A DNA stretch of 64,000 nt. Source: Bacteroidota bacterium. GTDB taxonomy: Bacteria > Bacteroidota > Bacteroidia > Flavobacteriales > Weeksellaceae. The stretch is from NCBI GenBank assembly GCA_023399595.1, contig JAEWOR010000033.1, positions 1 through 64,000 on the forward strand, in the 5' to 3' direction. The position numbers were made by a program, and so were the translations under genes. Position 1 is the first letter of the stretch. Every line of letters begins with the position of its first letter. Below, one piece after another: positions 34,899 through 43,543 of this stretch. The notes under the pieces were generated by a model. It was not told the origin of the DNA. It did not search any database and worked only from the letters and a program-made list of their open reading frames with translations.

Positions 34899-35273
34899 TT
34901 AAATTAATTGTGTTGAAATGGCTTGGTGAGAGCCGTTGTTTATAAGTTTTCCATTTTGTATTACAAGCAGTTGAGGACTTTCATGTCTTAGTTCAAATTG
35001 TTCTGCTAATGCATTTGAAATATTTCTAAATTTCAAAAGATCCAAATAATAAAAATCTGCTTCTGGATTTTCTCGAAGAACTTCTTTTTCGAAAGATTTT
35101 AAAACTGTTTTACTGATGAAACATCTTGTGGAATGTTTAAAAATAACCACTTTTTTGTGATGAGACTCTTCAATAATTTTTTTTAAATCTTTCTCATTGT
35201 CCAAGTTTTTCCAAAAAGATGGATTTTCTTGAGACTCATTATTATTACCAAATATATTTTTAAAAAAGCTCAT
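34899..35273 (-). CDS. YtxJ-type bacillithiol-system redox protein
   Basis: A 124-residue thioredoxin-fold protein: KKVVIFKHSTRCFISKTVLKSFEK with a single active-site C51, and later FELRHESPQLLVIQNGK with the cis-Pro loop SPQ. YtxJ-like proteins normally have CPIS at the active site; here the Pro is replaced by Phe (CFIS). Such monothiol proteins are linked to bacillithiol, probably as bacilliredoxins. The start ATG at 35273 overlaps the TGA of the upstream DUF1569 gene (ATGA), indicating translational coupling; the longer reading from 35327 is rejected for this reason. Confidence 0.85.
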   Translation of the reverse strand: MSFFKNIFGNNNESQENPSFWKNLDNEKDLKKIIEESHHKKVVIFKHSTRCFISKTVLKSFEKEVLRENPEADFYYLDLLKFRNISNALAEQFELRHESPQLLVIQNGKLINNGSHQAISTQLI

Positions 35274-35728
35274 ACTCCAAATTGTTTTAAATGATGATGC
35301 AGATGCTTGTATTCTAAAAAAGCCCAATCTTCTAAAGTCATTTTTCCAAATAAACGATGATGATTAGGAACTTCCCCACTCTCTAAAATTGCTTTAAATT
35401 CATACAAAGTTTTTAGTAAGGAAGATTTAGAATCTTCAAAACTGCATTCAAAATTAACGATAAGTTTTCGAAATGTTGGCATGTTGGGAGGAATTCCGTT
35501 GTTAAAAATTGTCATTTCTTTTTTTGTTAAGACTCCTATTCCATAAAGAAGAAAATTAACTTTGGGTAAACAAATTTTTCCGCAAGCTACTTGTAGAACT
35601 TTATCGCAATGAAGCATCATTTGCTCTACTTTCATAACTCCCCACTTTCCTTTTGAATCTTTATTTAACCTATGAATCCTATTTACAATTTCTTGAAATG
35701 TTTGTTCTGCATCAAGTCGTTTCTTCAT
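35270..35728 (-). CDS. DUF1569 domain protein (DinB-like four-helix fold)
   Basis: A 152-residue protein matching DUF1569: KGKWGVMKVEQMMLHCDKVLQVACGK, with the His typical of DinB-like metal sites, and the C-terminal FGKMTLEDWAFLEYKHLHHHLKQFGV, which supplies more His. DinB-superfamily proteins include bacillithiol S-transferases, and the next gene is ytxJ, so a thiol transfer role is likely but unproven. It is the first gene of the three-gene operon with ytxJ and crp. Confidence 0.8.
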   Translation of the reverse strand: MKKRLDAEQTFQEIVNRIHRLNKDSKGKWGVMKVEQMMLHCDKVLQVACGKICLPKVNFLLYGIGVLTKKEMTIFNNGIPPNMPTFRKLIVNFECSFEDSKSSLLKTLYEFKAILESGEVPNHHRLFGKMTLEDWAFLEYKHLHHHLKQFGV

Positions 35729-35844
35729 ATACTTATTCCATTAAACGATAATCAAGCCTATTTGTCCGATTTTTAAAGTAAGGAAACATATTTGAGCTTA
35801 AGTTTTTATAAATTTACTAAAAATAATTTTCAAAATATTTAAAA

Positions 35845-36450
35845 ATGAAAAAAGCCTTAATTATAGTGGATGTGCAGAATGATTTTTGTGAAGGTGGCGC
35901 TCTTGCTGTTCCTAATGCCAATGAAATTATTCCTTATATTAACCTATTGACCGAAAGTACGGATTATGATGAAGTAATTTTGACTCAAGATTGGCATCCT
36001 GCAGATCATAAAAGTTTTGCAAGTAATAATGGAAGACAAGTGGGCGATACTATTATTTTAAATGAGGTTCCGCAATTTATGTGGCCAGATCATTGTGTAC
36101 AAAATACTTTTGGGGCTGAGTTTCATAAAGATTTGAATATGGAGAAAGTTACCCATATTATTCAGAAAGGAAAAAATACTGAAATTGATAGTTATAGCGG
36201 TTTCCAAGACAATAATCATTTCATGAAAACAGGTTTGGATGATTATTTAAAATACCATGACATTCAGTTGGTAGAAATTGTGGGTTTAGCATTGGATTAT
36301 TGCGTGAAGTTTACCGCTTTAGATGCTGTGAGAAATGGTTATATTACTTGTGTACACTTCAATGGAACACGCGCTGTAAATGTAAAACCAGAAAACGCGA
36401 AAAATGCTATTTATGAGCTTTTGGAGAATAAAGTGAGTATTTTAGGCTAG
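35845..36450 (+). CDS. pncA: Nicotinamidase
   Basis: A 201-residue isochorismatase-fold amidohydrolase with catalytic D9 (IIVDVQNDF), metal-binding TQDWHPADHKSFA, the Lys in IIQKGKN, and the nucleophilic Cys in GLALDYCVKFTALDA. The VPNANEIIPYINLL and MWPDHCVQNTFGAEFH segments are typical for PncA rather than other isochorismatases. It deamidates nicotinamide to nicotinate for NAD salvage. It is monocistronic and ends in a strong hairpin shared with the convergent membrane protein. Confidence 0.93.
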   Translation: MKKALIIVDVQNDFCEGGALAVPNANEIIPYINLLTESTDYDEVILTQDWHPADHKSFASNNGRQVGDTIILNEVPQFMWPDHCVQNTFGAEFHKDLNMEKVTHIIQKGKNTEIDSYSGFQDNNHFMKTGLDDYLKYHDIQLVEIVGLALDYCVKFTALDAVRNGYITCVHFNGTRAVNVKPENAKNAIYELLENKVSILG

Positions 36451-36470
36451 ACAATTAATAAAAATATATT

Positions 36471-36504
36471 AAAAAAGCATTGAATTATGATTCAATGCTT
36501 TTTT
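36471..36504. terminator. Bidirectional terminator between pncA and a membrane protein gene
   Basis: AAAAAAGCATTGAAT (36471-36485) pairs exactly with its inverse at 36490-36504 around a 4-nt loop, flanked by A and T tracts. It overlaps the last codons and stop of the minus-strand gene. Confidence 0.9.
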
Positions 36505-37618
36505 CTTCTTGATATACTTGATAATAAATTAATGAAAGAATTATTAAAAGATAATATCCTACCATCATGCGTTGAACCAAAGTGGGAAAAATAAAAAATC
36601 GTATAAATACGGAACAAAAAATAATTATTAAAAAGATAATAATTGGAGTTTTTATGTTTTTTTTGTCTTTTCCTAAAAAGATAATAATCAAACTAAATAA
36701 TAGCAATAATGGAAAATAAGATTCATTGAAATCTCTAAATAAATGTGCTTTTATATAATTTAAATAATCATTAAAATTAAATGCATCAGGTTGGGAAATT
36801 GGATAAATCTGTACTTTTATAAACTGGTTCATCAACAAGGTTTTCCAAGGAATCTCATTTGAAAATTGTATGAATGCAAAGCTTAAAATTAAAAATAATG
36901 TCCCCAATATTATGTCTCTTTTCGAAAAATAAAATACTTTTCTATAAATATAAAATGCCAAAAATAGGAGCAAATAAAAAACAATATATTCTGGTCTTGT
37001 GAAAACATTTAGCATTGCTAAAACGGTAAAGAGAAAAATACTTTTCTTGGTATACAAAAGATAAAAACCATAGAGAAAAAGAAAACACGAAAATAAATCG
37101 GGAGTTGCATGTCTTCCCGCATGTAAAATAGGCCTAAATAAGATAAAACAGATGGTTAAAGCGAAAACAATAAATTTATTTCGAATAATTTTCTGTAAAA
37201 AACTGTAAATAATGAGGATAATTAAACCAAAAGATAGTATTGAAGGTAAAAATATTGAGGTTGATAGCGAAAAACCTAGTTGATAAAAAAAGTAATTAAC
37301 AATAGTGAATAAAGGTTTTACCTTAAACAAACTCAATTCTTCACCATAAGCTTTTGGATTTTCAGATAGAATTTTATAATAATCAACCGCTCCTTTTGCC
37401 TCCTCATTGGTGTAATTCTGAAATTGGAATCTTTCTGGAGCTTTTACTTTTAACTCAGAATATACCACATTATGCACTTCTTCGATGCTTTTTTCAGGGT
37501 TATCAAGTTGGTAAACTAATCCCATATAAGCTTCAATATCCCAATTGTAATGCTGACTTTTTGTAAGGTAAAATGTAAATGCAATTAGTATTAAGTATAA
37601 AATAAATCTATAAACCAT
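36485..37618 (-). CDS. Multi-pass membrane protein, possibly a GT-C-fold glycosyltransferase
   Basis: A 377-residue hydrophobic protein with about nine to ten membrane segments. After the first helix comes a periplasmic loop with an acidic motif (NWDIEAYMG), and later RPILHAGRHATPDLFSCF; acidic residues in the first loop are usual for GT-C glycosyltransferases and O-antigen polymerase-like proteins. No family could be fixed. It is the last gene of an operon with radC and an acyltransferase-like gene, 18 bp downstream of the latter. Its stop lies in the terminator stem. Confidence 0.5.
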   Translation of the reverse strand: MVYRFILYLILIAFTFYLTKSQHYNWDIEAYMGLVYQLDNPEKSIEEVHNVVYSELKVKAPERFQFQNYTNEEAKGAVDYYKILSENPKAYGEELSLFKVKPLFTIVNYFFYQLGFSLSTSIFLPSILSFGLIILIIYSFLQKIIRNKFIVFALTICFILFRPILHAGRHATPDLFSCFLFLYGFYLLYTKKSIFLFTVLAMLNVFTRPEYIVFYLLLFLAFYIYRKVFYFSKRDIILGTLFLILSFAFIQFSNEIPWKTLLMNQFIKVQIYPISQPDAFNFNDYLNYIKAHLFRDFNESYFPLLLLFSLIIIFLGKDKKNIKTPIIIFLIIIFCSVFIRFFIFPTLVQRMMVGYYLLIILSLIYYQVYQEEKSIES

Positions 37619-37636
37619 AATATAAATTTAGGATGA

Positions 37637-38512
37637 TTACAACTTATAATTTTTCCAGAGTATAGAATACATTTCTTTTTGTGGGCCAAATCCTCTAAAA
37701 AACTCATCTACACTTGGTAGTTCACTTCCTTCAAAATCAAAATTATACAAATGAATATTGTCTTTAATCGCCTTATCAATTAAAACTGAAGCACCGTTGA
37801 GTTTTACATAATTTGGATCATTAAACGTGCCTAATAAAGCAACCGTTTCCTCGTCTTTATATAATGCCAATAGATTAATGAGCTTGTTATTTGAATATAA
37901 TTTTAGAAAATACATAAGTCCTTTTGACGAAAATTCTTGGAATAAGGATATGTATTCCCAAATCGTCTTGGATGAATCTATTCCCTTGAAATATTTGTGA
38001 ATAAACTGCTTTGTTGTTTCATCTAAATCTGAGTTTGAGACAATATTTAGATTTTCAATTTTCTCATATCCTAATGAAATTTTTCTTCTTCTTTTCGGAG
38101 AATAATTTTTAGAAACAGAATTAAAATCGGATTTATTGATATAATAGTTTTTTCTTGGTTGTAAATTTTTAGAAATTTCGTTTTTTGCATTGAAGCTGTA
38201 GTGTTTCAAAAAAAAATACTTTTTGTTCAAAAATTCAAAAAACTGCTCATTGAGTTGTTTAGAATCTTTAATTGAAAAAACACCAAGTTGCTGACATAAT
38301 TTGGGTCTTGTAACTATTTTTACGAGAAATTTATTGTGATAAGGGACTGGCATTACCGCTTCGTAATCATTATATACAAGGAGATCCCATTTTTTATCGG
38401 TAACAATGTCTAAAAACTCTTTCGATGCTGAATATTTCCTTTGTTCAGAATTTTTAAAGCAGCTTTCATATTTCTCAAAGTCAATATCTTTATATTTTAC
38501 TCTCCTAATCAT
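37637..38512 (-). CDS. GNAT/FemAB-like acyltransferase
   Basis: A 291-residue soluble protein. The C-terminal block YNFDFEGSELPSVDEFFRGFGPQKEMYSI is characteristic of GNAT-fold proteins in Bacteroidota resembling FemAB peptide-bridge enzymes, and the middle part GLMYFLKLYSNNKLINLLALYKDEET forms the acetyl-CoA-binding strand region. The acceptor is unknown. Its ATG overlaps the stop of radC (ATGA), so the genes are translationally coupled; why radC is linked to this enzyme is unclear. Confidence 0.65.
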   Translation of the reverse strand: MIRRVKYKDIDFEKYESCFKNSEQRKYSASKEFLDIVTDKKWDLLVYNDYEAVMPVPYHNKFLVKIVTRPKLCQQLGVFSIKDSKQLNEQFFEFLNKKYFFLKHYSFNAKNEISKNLQPRKNYYINKSDFNSVSKNYSPKRRRKISLGYEKIENLNIVSNSDLDETTKQFIHKYFKGIDSSKTIWEYISLFQEFSSKGLMYFLKLYSNNKLINLLALYKDEETVALLGTFNDPNYVKLNGASVLIDKAIKDNIHLYNFDFEGSELPSVDEFFRGFGPQKEMYSILWKNYKL

Positions 38513-39186
38513 AATACTCCTTCGTCTGCAAAACTATAATAATGGTTTTGGGTAATTATTAAATGATCTAACAATTGTATATCTAGGATTTTCCCAGCTT
38601 CTTTTATTTTTTTTGTGATGTGTAAATCTTCCGAACTTGGTTTTAAATTTCCCGAAGGATGATTATGTGCAATTATAACACCTGTTGCCAAAAATTCCAT
38701 TGCATTTTTAAATAAAATTCTAATGTCCACAACAGCTTGATTGATTCCTCCAGAACTCAGCCTTTGGGTGTGAATAACTTTATTACTTTGATTGAGAAAA
38801 ATAGCCCAAAATTCTTCTGTTTGTAAATCCTCAAGGTAATTTTTAAGGATAGAATAAGCATCTTTGCTCCCTGTAATTGGAACTTTTTTGGGAACTTCCT
38901 GCAAGGCTTTTCTCTTTCCAATTTCTAAAGCTGCAGCTATGGAAATGGCTTTTGCCTCTCCTATTCCTTTAAATTTCATTAAATCTTTGATGGAAAGTAA
39001 ACTTAAAATATTCCAATTATTTTGTGAGGATAATAATATTCTTTGTGCGAGTTCTACAGCTGTTTCATCTTTATTTCCGCTTCCCATAATAATCGCCAAT
39101 AATTCGGAATCTGAAAGAGAATGTTTTCCTTTCAAAACAAATTTTTCGCGAGGTCTATCGTCTTCAGCTAGAAATTTTATGGACAT
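38509..39186 (-). CDS. radC: RadC family JAB-domain protein
   Basis: A 225-residue protein with an N-terminal helix-hairpin-helix region (LSDSELLAIIMGSG, DLMKFKGIGEAKAISIAAALEIG) and a C-terminal JAB1/MPN metalloprotease-like domain with AHNHPSGNLKPSSEDLHITKKI. The HxH-x(n)-D zinc ligands are intact. Despite the name, a direct DNA repair role is not established for the family. First gene of a three-gene operon. Confidence 0.95.
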   Translation of the reverse strand: MSIKFLAEDDRPREKFVLKGKHSLSDSELLAIIMGSGNKDETAVELAQRILLSSQNNWNILSLLSIKDLMKFKGIGEAKAISIAAALEIGKRKALQEVPKKVPITGSKDAYSILKNYLEDLQTEEFWAIFLNQSNKVIHTQRLSSGGINQAVVDIRILFKNAMEFLATGVIIAHNHPSGNLKPSSEDLHITKKIKEAGKILDIQLLDHLIITQNHYYSFADEGVL

Positions 39187-39331
39187 AATATTAATTTTTA
39201 ATAGTAAGCGTACAAAATAATGGTTCTATTAAATTGATTTAATGAATATACCATTTTTTCTTTTACCTACCATTACTAGCTTAAGAAATAAAGAAGAGAT
39301 TGAATAATGAATTCAACCTAGTCAAAATTTT

Positions 39332-39997
39332 TTATAGTATTAATCCATCTTTCATCACCAACTTTCGGTCGGTAATTTCAGCTAAATTGGGATTGTGAGT
39401 AACAATTACAAAAGTTTGGTTGTACTTATCTCTTAAATCAAAAAACAATTGGTGCAAATCATCTGCATTTTTAGAATCCAAATTTCCTGTTGGTTCATCA
39501 GCATAAATAATTTTGGGGGAATTAATTAATGCTCTGGCTACAGCCACTCTTTGCGCTTCACCTCCTGATAAAGCATTGGGTTTGTGGTGAATTCTATTTT
39601 CAATTTTCAAATCTTCAAAAAGAGAATATGCTTTCTCCATAGATTCTTTTTCGTTAGCATCCGAAATTTTAGTCGGTAAAAGAACATTTTCTAATGCGGT
39701 GAACTCTGGTAATAATTGATGAAACTGAAAAACAAAACCTATATTTTTATTTCTAAAATTCGAAAGCTGTTTATCATTCATATTAATAAAAGATTCTTTT
39801 GCTAATGCTATCTCTGTTCCGAATTCTTTTGGTTTTGTAGGCATATCTAAAGTGCCCAAAATCTGCAATAATGTAGATTTTCCTGCTCCAGATTCTCCAA
39901 CTATGGAAACTACTTCTCCTTCTAAAATATGTAAATCTACTCCTTTTAAAACTTCTAAATCTCCATAAGATTTATGGATGTTTTTTGCTCTAATCAT
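39332..39997 (-). CDS. lolD: LolD-like ABC transporter ATPase
   Basis: A 221-residue ABC ATPase: Walker A GESGAGKSTLLQILGTLD (about residues 34-51), Q-loop NIGFVFQFHQLLPEFTALENVLLPT, signature ALSGGEAQRVAVARALI, Walker B IIYADEPTGNLD, H-loop VIVTHN. The FQFHxLLPEFTAxENV pattern is diagnostic for LolD, which powers release of lipoproteins from the inner membrane with LolC/E; the permease genes are not next to it here. A -7 element ends only 4 bp before the ATG, suggesting leaderless mRNA. Confidence 0.92.
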   Translation of the reverse strand: MIRAKNIHKSYGDLEVLKGVDLHILEGEVVSIVGESGAGKSTLLQILGTLDMPTKPKEFGTEIALAKESFINMNDKQLSNFRNKNIGFVFQFHQLLPEFTALENVLLPTKISDANEKESMEKAYSLFEDLKIENRIHHKPNALSGGEAQRVAVARALINSPKIIYADEPTGNLDSKNADDLHQLFFDLRDKYNQTFVIVTHNPNLAEITDRKLVMKDGLIL

Positions 39998-40001
39998 ATT
40001 T

Positions 40002-40009
40002 CAAAAATA
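40002..40009 (-). promoter_or_regulatory. -7 promoter element 4 bp before lolD (leaderless candidate)
   Basis: The minus strand reads TATTTTTG, then four bases, then the ATG at 39997. Confidence 0.45.
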
Positions 40010-40037
40010 ACGAATTTTGTTTGAATTTGTGAATAAA

Positions 40038-40069
40038 TGTAGGAATTCGCCTTTAGGCGAATTCCTACA
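40038..40069. repeat. Perfect 14-bp hairpin, GGAATTCGCC type
   Basis: TGTAGGAATTCGCC (40038-40051) pairs exactly with GGCGAATTCCTACA (40056-40069), loop TTTA. It lies between the pdhC terminator and the lolD promoter and has no T tract directly after it. Its arms match the palindrome at 7905-7929. Confidence 0.7.
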
Positions 40070-40083
40070 ATATTTTAAATAAA

Positions 40084-40108
40084 AAAACCTCTCCAAATGA
40101 GAGGTTTT
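40084..40108 (-). terminator. Terminator of the pdhA-pdhC operon
   Basis: AAAACCTCTC (40084-40093) pairs with GAGAGGTTTT (40099-40108), loop CAAAT; on the minus strand it is followed by a T tract. Confidence 0.85.
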
Positions 40109-40125
40109 CTATTTTGAATAATGTA

Positions 40126-41748
40126 TTACAGAAGTAACGTTAATGGATTTTCCAAATAAGTTTTTAACGTTTGTAAAAACTCTGCACCGGTAGCTCCATC
40201 CACTACTCTATGGTCACAAGCTAAGGAAAGCTTCATAATATTTCCTACAACAATTTGTCCGTCTTTTACAATTGGTTTTTCAATAATTGCACCTACAGAA
40301 AGAATTGCTGAGTTCGGTTGATTGATGATACTTGTGAAAGTCTCAATTCCAAACATTCCTAAATTAGAAATAGAGAAAGTAGAACTTTCCATTTCGTTAG
40401 CTTTTAAAGCTTTAGTTTTTGCTCTTGAAGCCATATCTTTCACTGCAGCTGAAATCTGAGTATAGTTCATCTGATCTGTATTTTTTAATACAGGAACCAC
40501 TAAACCATCTGGAATTGCTACTGCAACACCTACATTAATATTTCCATGATGGATTATTTTATCTCCAGCCCAAGAAGAATTTACTTGAGGATGTTTTCTT
40601 AAAGCTACCGCAGTTGCTTTAATAATCATGTCATTGAAAGAGATTTTAGTATCAGGAAGAGAGTTAATTTCTTTTCTTGCAATAATGGCTTTATCCATAT
40701 TGATTTCCACCATTAAATAATAATGAGGAGCTGTAAATTTACTTTCTGCTAATCTCTTTGCAATTACATTTCTTACTTGCGAGTTTTGAGTTTCAGTATC
40801 TTCACCTTGCACAAAATTCATTGCTACTTGAGCTGCAGCATTTCCGGCAGAAGCAGCTGCAGGAGCTTGATATTGTGAAGGTTGATAATTTTCAATATCT
40901 TTTTTTACAATTCTCCCATTTTCACCAGAACCATTAATGCTTTGAACATTAATGCCTTTTTCCTCAGCCATTTTTTTAGCTAATGGAGAAATAGCCACTC
41001 TGTCTCCGGTTGATAAAGAAGCAGTATTGGTTTCCGCTTTTTGTTGAATTGCAGGCTGTGAACTAACTTCAGTTTGTGCAGGTTGAGCCTCTGTAGCTTT
41101 GGGTTTTTCACCAGTTGAAGAAATTGCAGATACATCTGTTCCTGCAGGTCCAATAATCGCTAATACAGAATCTACAGGCGCAGAACCACCTTCTCCGACA
41201 CCCTGTTTCAATAAAACACCATTAAATTCTGATTCAAAATCTTGAACAGCTTTATCGGTTTCTATTTCAGCAAGTAAGTCACCTTCTTTTACAGTATCAC
41301 CAACGTTTTTATGCCATTTTGCCACCTTACCTTCTGTCATGGTATCAGAAAGACGAGGCATGGTAATTATTTCCACACCAGCAGGAATTTCTGCAGTAAT
41401 TTGCTCAATACTTGTCGCGTTATTTTCAGTTTTTGATTCTTCTTCAGATTTTTTTTCTTCAGAGGTCGCAGTTTGAGTTGCTCCGCCAGTAAGTGCAGAA
41501 ATATCTTCAGCTTGTTGACCAATAATCGCTAATACTGCGTCTACAGGTGATGAGCCTCCTTCCTCAACTCCTATATATAAAAGAGTTCCATTAGTTTCAG
41601 CTTCAAAATCTTGAACGGCTTTATCTGTTTCAATTTCTGCTAAAATATCCCCTTCTTTTACACTGTCCCCTACTTTTTTATGCCATTTAGCCACTTTACC
41701 TTCCGTCATGGTATCCGAAAGGCGGGGCATTGTAATTACTTCTGCCAT
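40126..41748 (-). CDS. pdhC: Pyruvate dehydrogenase E2, dihydrolipoyl acetyltransferase with two lipoyl domains
   Basis: A 540-residue protein: two lipoyl domains (about 1-78 and 127-204), each with the lipoylated Lys in EIETDKAVQDFE, separated by an acidic linker; a peripheral-subunit-binding domain (ISPLAKKMAEEKGINVQSINGSG, near 250); a linker rich in Gln and Ala; and the catalytic domain ending with DHRVVDGATGAEFL (the HxxxD-type active site). It transfers acetyl groups to CoA in the PDH complex with E1-alpha, encoded 75 bp upstream in the same operon. The E1-beta gene is not adjacent here. Confidence 0.95.
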   Translation of the reverse strand: MAEVITMPRLSDTMTEGKVAKWHKKVGDSVKEGDILAEIETDKAVQDFEAETNGTLLYIGVEEGGSSPVDAVLAIIGQQAEDISALTGGATQTATSEEKKSEEESKTENNATSIEQITAEIPAGVEIITMPRLSDTMTEGKVAKWHKNVGDTVKEGDLLAEIETDKAVQDFESEFNGVLLKQGVGEGGSAPVDSVLAIIGPAGTDVSAISSTGEKPKATEAQPAQTEVSSQPAIQQKAETNTASLSTGDRVAISPLAKKMAEEKGINVQSINGSGENGRIVKKDIENYQPSQYQAPAAASAGNAAAQVAMNFVQGEDTETQNSQVRNVIAKRLAESKFTAPHYYLMVEINMDKAIIARKEINSLPDTKISFNDMIIKATAVALRKHPQVNSSWAGDKIIHHGNINVGVAVAIPDGLVVPVLKNTDQMNYTQISAAVKDMASRAKTKALKANEMESSTFSISNLGMFGIETFTSIINQPNSAILSVGAIIEKPIVKDGQIVVGNIMKLSLACDHRVVDGATGAEFLQTLKTYLENPLTLLL

Positions 41749-41760
41749 AATTTTTTATTG

Positions 41761-41788
41761 ATTTGAAATTTGAAATTTGAAATTTGAA
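41761..41788. repeat. Tandem heptamer repeat (ATTTGAA)4 before pdhC
   Basis: Four exact copies of ATTTGAA lie 12 bp upstream of the pdhC ATG, in the gap after pdhA. The copy number could vary by slippage. Confidence 0.85.
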
Positions 41789-41823
41789 ATATGGTTCAAA
41801 AAAGAAATTTCAAAAGAATATTA

Positions 41824-42831
41824 TTATTTATTATTTTCGTATTTGTTCACAAAAGGATAATCTTCTTGTGCGTAAATGTAATCGTAAACTTTATCTGGAT
41901 CTGGGTATGGAGAATTTTCCATAAACTCAATACATTCCTCTACAAAGTCTCTAGATGTATTGTCTATTTCTTCTAATTCAGCTTCTGTAGCCCAATTGTT
42001 AGTAAGAATTCTATGTTTTACGATTTCAATAGGATCTTCTTTTTTGTACTCAGCAACTTCTTCTTTACTTCTATAAGGCTCAGCATCAGACATTGAATGT
42101 CCTCTGAATCTGTAAGTTCTAGCTTCAATAAATGTGGGTCCATCTCCTCTTCTAGCTCTTTCTATAGCTTCGTAAGCTGCTTCCGCTACTTTTTCAGGAT
42201 CCATTGCATCTACAGGAAGACAAGGCATTTCATAACCTAATCCTAATTTGTAAATATCTTCGTGATTCGCAGTTCTTTTAACAGAAGTTCCCATTGCGTA
42301 TTGGTTATTTTCTACCACAAAAACTACTGGCAACTTCCAATTCATCGCCATATTAAAAGTTTCGTGAAGAGAACCTTGTCTTGCAGCCCCATCACCAAAG
42401 AAGCAAATGTTTACCGCTTTTCTATCGAAATATTTATCCGCAAATGCGATACCTGCACCCAAAGGAATTTGTCCGCCCACAATACCATGGCCACCATAAA
42501 AACGGTGTTCTTTACTGAAAATGTGCATAGAACCACCCATTCCTCCTGAGGTTCCTGTAGCTTTACCACATAATTCAGCCATAATTCTTTTAGGATCTAC
42601 TCCCATTGCCATTGGATGGATGTGACATCTGTAAGCAGTAATCATACTGTCTTTTGTAAGATCCATCGCATGCGCAAAACCAGCAGGAATAGCCTCTTGA
42701 CCGTTATATAAATGTAAAAAACCTCTAATTTTTTGTTTGAGATAAAGAGAACGACACTTGTCTTCGAACCTTCTCCACATTGTCATTTCTTCGTACCACT
42801 TCAGGTATACTTCTTTGGAAAATTCCTTCAT
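41824..42831 (-). CDS. pdhA: Pyruvate dehydrogenase E1 component subunit alpha
   Basis: A 335-residue thiamine-diphosphate enzyme subunit. Recognisable are MITAYRCHIHPMAMGVDP, GKATGTSGGMGGSMHIF, GIVGGQIPLGAGIAFADKY, the ThDP motif CFFGDGAARQGSLHETFNMA (GDGxxxxGxxxE...N), and the phosphorylation-loop region YRFRGHSMSDAEPYRSKEEV. It decarboxylates pyruvate and loads the acetyl unit onto the E2 lipoyl arms. A -7 element at 42853-42860 precedes it, and pdhC follows. Confidence 0.95.
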   Translation of the reverse strand: MKEFSKEVYLKWYEEMTMWRRFEDKCRSLYLKQKIRGFLHLYNGQEAIPAGFAHAMDLTKDSMITAYRCHIHPMAMGVDPKRIMAELCGKATGTSGGMGGSMHIFSKEHRFYGGHGIVGGQIPLGAGIAFADKYFDRKAVNICFFGDGAARQGSLHETFNMAMNWKLPVVFVVENNQYAMGTSVKRTANHEDIYKLGLGYEMPCLPVDAMDPEKVAEAAYEAIERARRGDGPTFIEARTYRFRGHSMSDAEPYRSKEEVAEYKKEDPIEIVKHRILTNNWATEAELEEIDNTSRDFVEECIEFMENSPYPDPDKVYDYIYAQEDYPFVNKYENNK

Positions 42832-42852
42832 GTTTTAATAGAATTTATAAAG

Positions 42853-42860
42853 CAAAATTA
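42853..42860 (-). promoter_or_regulatory. -7 promoter element of pdhA
   Basis: The minus strand reads TAATTTTG, matching TAnnTTTG, 21 bp before the ATG at 42831. Confidence 0.45.
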
Positions 42861-42913
42861 TAAAAAAAAACTTGTTTTTATGGCATTCATACCAATAGTT
42901 TTTTAGAGAACCT

Positions 42914-42921
42914 TATATTTG
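42914..42921 (+). promoter_or_regulatory. -7 promoter element of the PAP2 gene
   Basis: TATATTTG matches TAnnTTTG, 16 bp before ATG 42938; it is divergent to the pdhA promoter. Confidence 0.5.
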
Positions 42922-42937
42922 AGGTTTATTATCTATC

Positions 42938-43543
42938 ATGGAGGAACAAAAATCTTCAGTTTTACATAAAGTTTCTAGACTTACTTCGGATTTCTTTAAT
43001 CCATTGGTTTCGTTGGTAATCTATTTTATATATGATAGTACTATCAATTTAACTTCTACTGAAGCTTGGCAAAAATTTTGGCCATTATTATTGTTCATAA
43101 TTTTACCTATAATTATTTGGATTACTTGGAATGTAAAAGTTGGAAAATATACCAATATGGATGTTTCCGATAGGAATCAAAGGAAATCTTTATATGTATT
43201 TATTGAAGTTTGTATTCTAATTTATTTGCTATTCGAATATTTCTTTGCTCAAAATATCGACCTTATTTTGCTCTTTATTTCAGTGTTGTTGATATTGATG
43301 CAGGTTAGTAATTTTTTCATTAAAAGTTCCATGCACACTTCGTTTAATGTTTTTGTGGCCGCTTTGTTTTTTGCTCTGAACTGGAAAATGGGAATTTTAT
43401 GGTTAGCGATCGCCATTTTAGTAGGAATAACACGGGTTATTTTGAAAAGACATACCGTGAAAGAAGTTTTAATGGGTAGTTTTATCGCTATTTTGGTATC
43501 TTTTGTTTATCTTTATACCAATATTCAAATTACACATTCCTAA
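42938..43543 (+). CDS. PAP2-superfamily-like membrane protein
   Basis: A 201-residue membrane protein with about five to six helices. Near the C-terminus SSMHTSFNVFVAALFF and TRVILKRHTVKEVLMGSFIA fit the second and third motifs of PAP2 lipid phosphatases (SxxH and RxxxxxHxxxxV), though the first KxxxxxxRP motif appears as a variant (DVSDRNQRKS). It may dephosphorylate a lipid or undecaprenyl diphosphate. The downstream BlaI-type gene begins right after its stop codon, so they form a two-gene operon. Confidence 0.75.
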   Translation: MEEQKSSVLHKVSRLTSDFFNPLVSLVIYFIYDSTINLTSTEAWQKFWPLLLFIILPIIIWITWNVKVGKYTNMDVSDRNQRKSLYVFIEVCILIYLLFEYFFAQNIDLILLFISVLLILMQVSNFFIKSSMHTSFNVFVAALFFALNWKMGILWLAIAILVGITRVILKRHTVKEVLMGSFIAILVSFVYLYTNIQITHS

